From: Chromatocurvus sp046260765
GTDB lineage: Bacteria > Pseudomonadota > Gammaproteobacteria > Pseudomonadales > Halieaceae
Direction of reading: 5' to 3'
Assembly: GCA_046260765.1 (NCBI GenBank)
Contig: JBHEOO010000035.1
Span: 1-29,245 of the forward strand
DNA: 29,245 bases
The position numbers were made by a program, and so were the translations under genes. The notes under the pieces are model-generated. The model had not been told where the DNA came from. It ran no database searches and worked only from the letters and a program-made list of their open reading frames with translations. Numbering within the stretch: the first letter of the stretch is position 1; each line of letters opens with the position of its first letter. Shown piece by piece: positions 23,932 through 29,245 of the stretch.

Positions 23932-24000
23932 AGTCGCAACAGCATAGGGTACTATTGAGTGGTTCGTGAACTTCCGGGCCCCAAGGGGAAAGACGCCTAT

Positions 24001-24648
24001 ATGTTGCAGCAAGTAGAGATCTTCCAGGGTCTGACCGACGATGAAATCGGCACGCTCACGGAAAGCAGCACCCGCCGATCTTTTCCCAAGAACACTGTGG
24101 TCATTCACGAGAATGATCCCGCTGATTCGCTCTTTGTCATCGAAAGTGGCCGTGTAAAGGTCTACTGCAGTGACAAGAATGGCAAGGAGTTCATCATGAA
24201 TACCCAGGGCAGCGGTGATTACTTTGGTGAACTGGCCCTGCTGGATGACAGCACGCGCTCCGCGTCAGTGCGCACCGTTGAGAAATGCACCTTCTGTATC
24301 GTGTATAAGGATGATTTCAATCAGGTGCTCGATGAGCACCCGAATATCGCACGTCATCTCATCCGCAACCTGGCGTCACGCGTGCGCAAGCTTACGGCAG
24401 ACGTCAAAAGCCTGGCTCTCCAGGATGTTTACGGTCGCGTGGCAAACGTACTCATGGATCTGTCGGAGGAGCGTGGCGATGGCACTCTGTATATTGCCGA
24501 CAAGCTCACGCAGCAGGATATTGCCGATCGGGTGGGGGCTTCTCGGGAAATGGTCGCGCGCATCCTCAAGGATCTCACAATAGGCGAGTACATTCGCTTT
24601 GAGGGGCGGCACATCATCATCAATACACGCCTGCCTGCCAAATACTGA
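24001..24648 (+). CDS. CRP/FNR-family transcription factor with cyclic-nucleotide cassette
   Basis: The protein has 215 residues. The N-terminal beta-roll contains the phosphate-binding cassette FGELALLDDSTRSASV, with Gly76, Glu77, Arg86 and Ser87 matching the cAMP phosphate and ribose contacts of CRP. At the C-helix positions of CRP Thr127 and Ser128, which contact adenine, it has Leu131 and Thr132. The recognition helix SREMVARIL keeps Arg182, Glu183 and Arg187, equivalent to CRP Arg180, Glu181 and Arg185, so a TGTGA-like half-site is expected. No FNR-type cysteine cluster is seen. ATG 24001 is chosen by homology; a GTG at 23959 would add 14 residues. It is divergent from the cyclase, which may supply its ligand. 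Confidence 0.92.
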   Translation: MLQQVEIFQGLTDDEIGTLTESSTRRSFPKNTVVIHENDPADSLFVIESGRVKVYCSDKNGKEFIMNTQGSGDYFGELALLDDSTRSASVRTVEKCTFCIVYKDDFNQVLDEHPNIARHLIRNLASRVRKLTADVKSLALQDVYGRVANVLMDLSEERGDGTLYIADKLTQQDIADRVGASREMVARILKDLTIGEYIRFEGRHIIINTRLPAKY

Positions 24649-24663
24649 GCTGGCACTGCGGAC

Positions 24664-26040
24664 CTATCGGGATTCGCTATTCCCGCGCTCGATACCGGTA
24701 ACCTCGACCTGCAGTGTTCCATCGGCCAGCTGCGCCTGCAGTCTGGCCCCGCGTTCGACTTTCGCCGCTTCTCTCACGATGCCGCCATCGGCGCGGCTCA
24801 CGATGGCGTAGCCACGCTGAAGTGTTGCCAGTGGGCTCAGTGTATTCAGCAGTTGGGCCAACTCCCGCAGTCGGGTGGAGCGATCCTGTACGCGTCGCTG
24901 TACAGCCTGCCGCAGTCGCTGTTCGGTGACAGTCAGCATGGCGCGGCGCTCACGGATGCGTGGCGCCGGGTTTTTCTGACGCAAGCCCGCCGCGAGTGAG
25001 TCCACCTTTGCCTGGTATCGGCCCAGCTTCTGGCGCTGGGCACGATACAGGCGTGCCTCGAAATCATCGAGGCGCTGGCTGCGCTCACGGATGCCGACGC
25101 CAGGGTGCTTGAGCCGAGCCTGCAGATGCTGGAGTTCACGCCCGAGCCGGTCCAGCTGACGCTGGGTCTGCCGGCGCAGATCCTGAGCGTGCCGCTGCAG
25201 TTGATCCAGCCACATCGACTGGTCGGGGCTCAGCAGCTCGGCGGCCGCCGATGGCGTCGCGGCACGTGCGTCGGCCACGAGATCGGCGATGCTGATATCG
25301 GTTTCGTGCCCGACTGCGCTGACAATGGGGAGGTCGCTGGCGGCGACGGCCCTCGCGACACGCTCTTCGTTGAAGGCCCACAGATCCTCCAGTGACCCGC
25401 CCCCGCGACCGATCAGCAGCACGTCGAAATGACAAAGCCCTTCGCGCTGCCAGCGATTTGCACGCTCGATCGCGCGGGCGATTTCCTCTATGGCCTCGCG
25501 CCCCTGCACCGCCACCGGCAGCAGCGATACCGCGATCAGGGGGCAGCGGCGGCGCAGGACGGTGAGAATGTCGTGGATTGCTGCACCGGTAGGCGATGTA
25601 ATGACAGCAATGTGACGGATGGTCTTTGGCAGTGGCGTTTTGCGGTCCGCATCGAGCAAGCCCTCGCTGCGCAGACTGTTGCGCAGTGCCTCGAAGCGCG
25701 CCTGCAGTGCCCCTGCGCCCGCGGGCTCCATGAATTCCACGACCAGCTGAAACTCGCCGCGGCCCTCGTAAAGCGAAACGCGGGCACGCAGTCGCACCTG
25801 CTCACCGTTACCAGGGCTGAAGCGCAGGCGATTGTTGCGGTTGCGGAACATGGCGCAGCGAACCTGTGCCGCTTCATCCTTGAGAGAAAAATACCAGTGT
25901 CCCGAAGAGGGGCAAACAAAGTTGGAGATTTCGCCCTCGACCCAGACCCAGTCGAAGTGGCTCTCCAATAGCGTTCTGGCCTTACGATTGAGCTGGCTGA
26001 CGCTGAGGGCAGGGGCGCTTGTGGCGTTCGAAGAAGACAC
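24664..26040 (-). CDS. xseA: Exodeoxyribonuclease VII large subunit
   Basis: XseA is the catalytic subunit of exonuclease VII, which cuts single-stranded DNA from either end together with the small subunit XseB (not in this window). The protein has 458 residues: an N-terminal OB fold (WVWVEGEISNFVCPSSGHWY, FSLKDEAAQVRCAMFR), a catalytic domain with TSPTGAAIHDIL (Asp157), GRGGGSLEDLWAFNEE (Arg212) and AVGHETDISIADLVADARAATPSAAAE (His245, Asp248; given here as two adjoining parts of one segment), and a long coiled-coil tail. The start is GTG at 26040 without a clear ribosome binding site, and no better in-frame start exists upstream. It is divergent from guaB and convergent with the CRP-like gene across 15 bases. 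Confidence 0.96.
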   Translation of the reverse strand: MSSSNATSAPALSVSQLNRKARTLLESHFDWVWVEGEISNFVCPSSGHWYFSLKDEAAQVRCAMFRNRNNRLRFSPGNGEQVRLRARVSLYEGRGEFQLVVEFMEPAGAGALQARFEALRNSLRSEGLLDADRKTPLPKTIRHIAVITSPTGAAIHDILTVLRRRCPLIAVSLLPVAVQGREAIEEIARAIERANRWQREGLCHFDVLLIGRGGGSLEDLWAFNEERVARAVAASDLPIVSAVGHETDISIADLVADARAATPSAAAELLSPDQSMWLDQLQRHAQDLRRQTQRQLDRLGRELQHLQARLKHPGVGIRERSQRLDDFEARLYRAQRQKLGRYQAKVDSLAAGLRQKNPAPRIRERRAMLTVTEQRLRQAVQRRVQDRSTRLRELAQLLNTLSPLATLQRGYAIVSRADGGIVREAAKVERGARLQAQLADGTLQVEVTGIERGNSESR

Positions 26041-26059
26041 AGAGTAAGGAGTGATCCGG

Positions 26060-26089
26060 TTTACCTGATGTTGTCGAAGGCCTTATAAT
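26060..26089 (+). promoter_or_regulatory. Probable guaB-guaA promoter
   Basis: A perfect TATAAT (26084-26089) has TTTACC (26060-26065, 4 of 6) 18 bases upstream. Transcription would start near 26096, about 32 bases before the guaB ATG. It lies in the 87-base gap shared with xseA. Confidence 0.55.
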
Positions 26090-26127
26090 TGCATGTTTAC
26101 CATTTAGCCGCCAATCGGAGGCACAGC

Positions 26128-27597
26128 ATGCTTCGCATCGCAGAAGAAGCCCTCACATTCGACGACGTCCTGTTACTGCCGGGATATTCTGACATCGTCG
26201 CCACAGGGGTCACGCTGGCGTCGCGCCTGACGCGCGGTATCCCGATCAACATTCCCCTGATCTCGTCGGCGATGGACACCGTTACCGAATCGCGACTCGC
26301 CATTGCAATAGCGCAGGAGGGCGGCGTCGGCATCATCCACAAGAGCATGAGCATTGCCGAACAGGCGGATCAGGTGCGCCGGGTCAAGAAGTACGAGTCC
26401 GGCGTGGTCAAGGATCCGATCACCATCCAGCAATCGGCGACCATACGCGAGCTGATTGAACTGACGTCGTCCAACGGCATATCCGGCGTCCCGGTACTGA
26501 ATGGCGACGATCTGGTCGGCATTGTGACCCGTCGCGATCTGCGCTTCGAAACCAGCCTCGACAAGCAGGTGTCCACCATCATGACGCCGCGGGACAAACT
26601 GGTGACGGTAAAGGAGGGCGCCAGTTCGAAAGAGGTGCAGCGTCTTCTGCACCAGCACCGTATAGAGAAAATCCTGGTGGTCAGCGATGAATTCGACCTT
26701 CGCGGGATGATCACGGTCAAGGATTTCGACAAGGCAGAAAGCTTTCCACACGCCTGCAAGGACAGTTACGGCCAGCTTCGCGTCGGTGCTTCGGTCGGGG
26801 TGAGTGCAGATACAGACGAGCGCGTCGAGGCACTGGTGCGCGCGGGCGTTGACGTTTTTGTGGTAGACACGGCTCACGGGCATACCCTGAACGTGCTCAA
26901 TCGCGTGCGCAAGATCAAGACGGATTTCCCGGATGTGCAGGTCATTGGCGGCAATATTGCGACCGCCGAGGGGGCGATCGCTCTCAGGGAAGCAGGTGCC
27001 GATGCGGTGAAGGTGGGTATCGGCCCAGGGTCTATCTGCACGACGCGGATCGTCACTGGCATCGGCGTACCGCAGATGACCGCCATCGCCAACGTCGCGG
27101 CCGCGCTTGAGGGCACGGACATCTGCATCATCGCGGACGGCGGTATCCGCTTTTCCGGTGATATTGCCAAGGCGATCGCCGCCGGCGCGCACTCGGTCAT
27201 GATGGGCAGCATGTTTGCCGGTGTGGAAGAGGCGCCGGGTGAAGTTGAACTTTACCAGGGAAGAACCTACAAGGCCTACCGGGGCATGGGGTCAATGGGT
27301 GCCATGTCCGGCAAGCTCGGCTCATCCGACCGCTATTTTCAGGATGCGAGCAAAGGGTCTGAGAAGCTGGTGCCCGAGGGCATAGAGGGTCGTGTTCCCT
27401 ACAAGGGTCCGGCGTCTGCGATCATCCACCAGCTCATGGGTGGGCTGCGTTCGGCGATGGGGTATACCGGCAGCCAGGACATCGAGACCATGCGTACCAA
27501 GCCGCGCTTTGTTCGCGTAACCGCAGCGGGCATGTCCGAATCCCACGTACACAACGTTTCGATCACCAAAGAGGCGCCCAACTACCCCGTTAGTTGA
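26128..27597 (+). CDS. guaB: Inosine-5'-monophosphate dehydrogenase
   Basis: GuaB oxidises IMP to XMP with NAD+, the committed step of guanine nucleotide synthesis. The protein has 489 residues, near the E. coli length. The TIM barrel begins MLRIAEEALTFDDVLLLPGY and is interrupted by two CBS domains (about 93-205). Catalytic Cys304 lies in GPGSICTTRIVTG, the IMP-binding ADGGIRFSGDI follows, and the mobile flap includes the YRGMGSMGAM segment. GGAGG at 26117-26121 sits six bases before the ATG, deciding the start against an upstream codon at 26089, which lies inside the -10 box. guaA follows 25 bases later. Confidence 0.98.
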   Translation: MLRIAEEALTFDDVLLLPGYSDIVATGVTLASRLTRGIPINIPLISSAMDTVTESRLAIAIAQEGGVGIIHKSMSIAEQADQVRRVKKYESGVVKDPITIQQSATIRELIELTSSNGISGVPVLNGDDLVGIVTRRDLRFETSLDKQVSTIMTPRDKLVTVKEGASSKEVQRLLHQHRIEKILVVSDEFDLRGMITVKDFDKAESFPHACKDSYGQLRVGASVGVSADTDERVEALVRAGVDVFVVDTAHGHTLNVLNRVRKIKTDFPDVQVIGGNIATAEGAIALREAGADAVKVGIGPGSICTTRIVTGIGVPQMTAIANVAAALEGTDICIIADGGIRFSGDIAKAIAAGAHSVMMGSMFAGVEEAPGEVELYQGRTYKAYRGMGSMGAMSGKLGSSDRYFQDASKGSEKLVPEGIEGRVPYKGPASAIIHQLMGGLRSAMGYTGSQDIETMRTKPRFVRVTAAGMSESHVHNVSITKEAPNYPVS

Positions 27598-27622
27598 ACG
27601 TCGTCGCCCGCGGATCCCGCTC

Positions 27623-29197
27623 ATGACAGACATACATGCCCAGAAAATCCTGATCCTGGATTTCGGCTCGCAATACACACAGCTTATTGCACGCCGCGTT
27701 CGCGAGGTGGGTGTCTACAGCGAAATCCGACCCTGGGACATCGACAACGACGCCATTGCCGCGTTTGCTCCTAACGGCATTATTCTTTCCGGTGGACCCG
27801 AATCGGTGCCGGCGCCCGGCTCGCCTCGAGCACCTGACTGCGTATTTACGCTGGGCGTTCCCGTGCTCGGCATCTGCTACGGCATGCAGACCATGGCGGA
27901 GCAGTTCGGCGGCAGTGTCTCGGCGTCCCCTACCAGTGAATTCGGCTACGCGCAGATTCGCCTGACTGCTAACAATGATCTGCTGCACGACATTCGCGAT
28001 CACGTGGATGCGGGTGGCGACAGCCTGCTTGACGTGTGGATGAGCCATGGCGACAAGGTCACTGGTGTCCCTGGCGATTTCCATGTCACCGCCTCCACAG
28101 ATAGCTGCCCCATTGCTGCGATGGCTCATCGCGAGAAGCCTTTTTTTGGTATTCAGTTCCACCCCGAAGTGACACACACGCTGCAGGGCCGGCGTATTTT
28201 CGAGCACTTTGTTCTCGAGTTGTGCGGCTGCGACCGTTTGTGGACGCCAGCGAACATTGTCGATGATGCTGTTCAGCGCGTGCGCGAGACGGTGGGGCAG
28301 GACAAGGTGTTGCTGGGGCTGTCCGGCGGTGTCGACTCTTCGGTGGTCGCAGCCTTGCTGCACCGCGCCATCGGTGACCAGCTGACCTGTGTTTTTGTCG
28401 ACAATGGCCTGTTACGTCTGCACGAGGGCGACCAGGTCATGGAGATGTTCGGTCGCAACATGGGCGTGCGCGTGATTCGGGTGGATGCCGAGGATCTGTT
28501 TCTGTCGCGTCTCGAAGGTGTCGCTGACCCCGAGGACAAACGCAAGCGCATTGGCAACACCTTTATCGAGGTTTTTGACGACGAAGCGACCAAGCTGCAG
28601 GACGTGAACTGGCTGGCCCAGGGAACGATTTATCCCGACGTGATCGAGTCGGCGGGCGGCGCGACCGGCAAGGCCCACGTAATCAAGTCGCATCACAATG
28701 TCGGCGGATTACCGGAGACCATGAAGATGGCCCTGGTAGAGCCACTGCGAGAGCTGTTCAAGGACGAAGTGCGCCAGATCGGTCTCGAGCTTGGCCTGCC
28801 GTATGACATGGTCTACCGACACCCCTTCCCGGGTCCCGGGCTTGGCGTGCGCATTCTTGGCGAGGTCAAAAAGAAATATGCCGACCTGCTGCGCGAAGCC
28901 GACGCAATTTTCCTCGCCGAACTGCGCCGCGCCGGCTGGTACGACAAGACCAGCCAGGCGTTTGCGGTGTTCCTGCCGGTGAAGTCTGTTGGCGTGGTCG
29001 GCGATGGCCGGCGCTACGAGTATGTCATCGCCCTGCGCGCGGTCGAGACCGTGGACTTCATGACGGCGCGCTGGGCGCATCTCCCTTACGACCTTCTGGA
29101 AACGGTATCAAACCGGATCATCAATGAGATTTCCGGGGTGTCCAGAGTAACTTATGATATCAGCAGCAAGCCGCCCGCGACGATTGAGTGGGAGTGA
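27623..29197 (+). CDS. guaA: GMP synthase (glutamine-hydrolysing)
   Basis: GuaA converts XMP to GMP using ATP and ammonia released from glutamine. The protein has 524 residues. An N-terminal class I glutamine amidotransferase domain (nucleophile Cys85 in GICYGMQTM, and FHPEVTHT) is joined to an ATP-pyrophosphatase domain (P-loop LSGGVDSSVVAALL) and a C-terminal dimerisation domain ending in a SKPPATIEWE segment. The gene is complete, with TGA at 29195-29197. It completes the guaB-guaA operon for GMP synthesis from IMP. Confidence 0.98.
   Translation: MTDIHAQKILILDFGSQYTQLIARRVREVGVYSEIRPWDIDNDAIAAFAPNGIILSGGPESVPAPGSPRAPDCVFTLGVPVLGICYGMQTMAEQFGGSVSASPTSEFGYAQIRLTANNDLLHDIRDHVDAGGDSLLDVWMSHGDKVTGVPGDFHVTASTDSCPIAAMAHREKPFFGIQFHPEVTHTLQGRRIFEHFVLELCGCDRLWTPANIVDDAVQRVRETVGQDKVLLGLSGGVDSSVVAALLHRAIGDQLTCVFVDNGLLRLHEGDQVMEMFGRNMGVRVIRVDAEDLFLSRLEGVADPEDKRKRIGNTFIEVFDDEATKLQDVNWLAQGTIYPDVIESAGGATGKAHVIKSHHNVGGLPETMKMALVEPLRELFKDEVRQIGLELGLPYDMVYRHPFPGPGLGVRILGEVKKKYADLLREADAIFLAELRRAGWYDKTSQAFAVFLPVKSVGVVGDGRRYEYVIALRAVETVDFMTARWAHLPYDLLETVSNRIINEISGVSRVTYDISSKPPATIEWE
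29165..29197 (+). other. guaA 3' end, a known type of island integration target
   Basis: The end of guaA, coding for the conserved PPATIEWE tail and stop, is used as an attachment site by integrases of several genomic islands in other bacteria. The sequence immediately after the stop is sharply AT-rich. No integrase or direct repeat is inside the window, so occupancy is only a possibility. Confidence 0.3.
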
Positions 29198-29245
29198 GCG
29201 TAATTCGTAACTCATTGAAATTTAATAATAAAATAAGCTCAGTTG
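29198..29245. other. AT-rich tail after guaA
   Basis: These 48 bases contain 13 G or C (about 27%), far below the rest of the window. They hold no coding sequence or terminator hairpin that I can support. Confidence 0.6.

Noticed and set aside
23875..24108. N-terminal extension of the cyclase protein to 24108.
   Set aside because: It would run antisense through the control region and start of the CRP-like gene, shows no domain, and passes the probable promoter; ATG 23874 is more likely.
29230..29245. Possible tRNA start: AAGCTCAGTTG resembles a tRNA D-arm.
   Set aside because: The preceding bases would form an acceptor stem of only A and T, unlikely in this genome, and the sequence ends before any other arm can be tested.
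1..29245. CRISPR arrays, insertion sequences and rRNA genes.
   Set aside because: No regularly spaced repeats, transposase-like proteins, terminal inverted repeats or rRNA signatures were seen by eye.

Overview
The window is a dense, GC-rich stretch of chromosome from a non-enteric gammaproteobacterium. The evidence is the gene order (queA-tgt; yfjD-ypjD / ffh-rpsP-rimM-trmD-rplS; xerD-dsbC-alaC-hom-thrC-recJ-prfB-lysS; xseA / guaB-guaA), together with protein lengths and residue numbering that match E. coli homologues closely. Family or genus cannot be fixed by eye. No stretch longer than about 300 bases lacks a gene, and I saw no rRNA, complete tRNA, insertion sequence, phage gene or CRISPR array.

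Layout. 1-158: upstream region with a possible divergent promoter for a gene off the left edge. 159-3750 (+): a small acidic protein, queA and tgt (queuosine synthesis), a short NIF3/YqfO-like protein, a gamma-class carbonic anhydrase and a DUF1289 cysteine protein. 3835-5983 (-): yfjD (CNNM/CorC-type membrane protein) and ypjD (CcsA-like membrane protein). 6082-9702 (+): ffh, then the ribosomal operon rpsP-rimM-trmD-rplS, closed by a clear intrinsic terminator. 9776-20545 (+): xerD, dsbC, alaC, hom, thrC, recJ, prfB (with its programmed +1 frameshift), lysS and a lipoprotein, mostly very tightly packed. 20499-23874 (-): a signalling operon of cyclase, CheY-like receiver and sensor histidine kinase, joined by ATGA overlaps. 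24001-24648 (+): a divergent CRP-like regulator. 24664-26040 (-): xseA. 26128-29197 (+): guaB-guaA. The last 48 bases are abruptly AT-rich.

Most of the window is housekeeping: translation (prfB, lysS, rpsP, rplS, rimM, trmD, queA, tgt), protein targeting (ffh), recombination and repair (xerD, recJ, xseA), threonine and alanine synthesis, and GMP synthesis. The accessory part, and the best candidate for something undescribed, is 19946-24648. It holds a coiled-coil lipoprotein, a HAMP histidine kinase, a single-domain receiver, a three-part protein (isolated H-box, receiver, class III cyclase) and a CRP-like factor with an intact cyclic-nucleotide phosphate-binding cassette. Read together they look like a self-contained envelope-to-second-messenger-to-transcription circuit. 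The cyclase carries Glu and Gly at the two purine-specifying positions, and the CRP-like protein lacks the CRP Thr127/Ser128 pair, so the messenger may not be plain cAMP.
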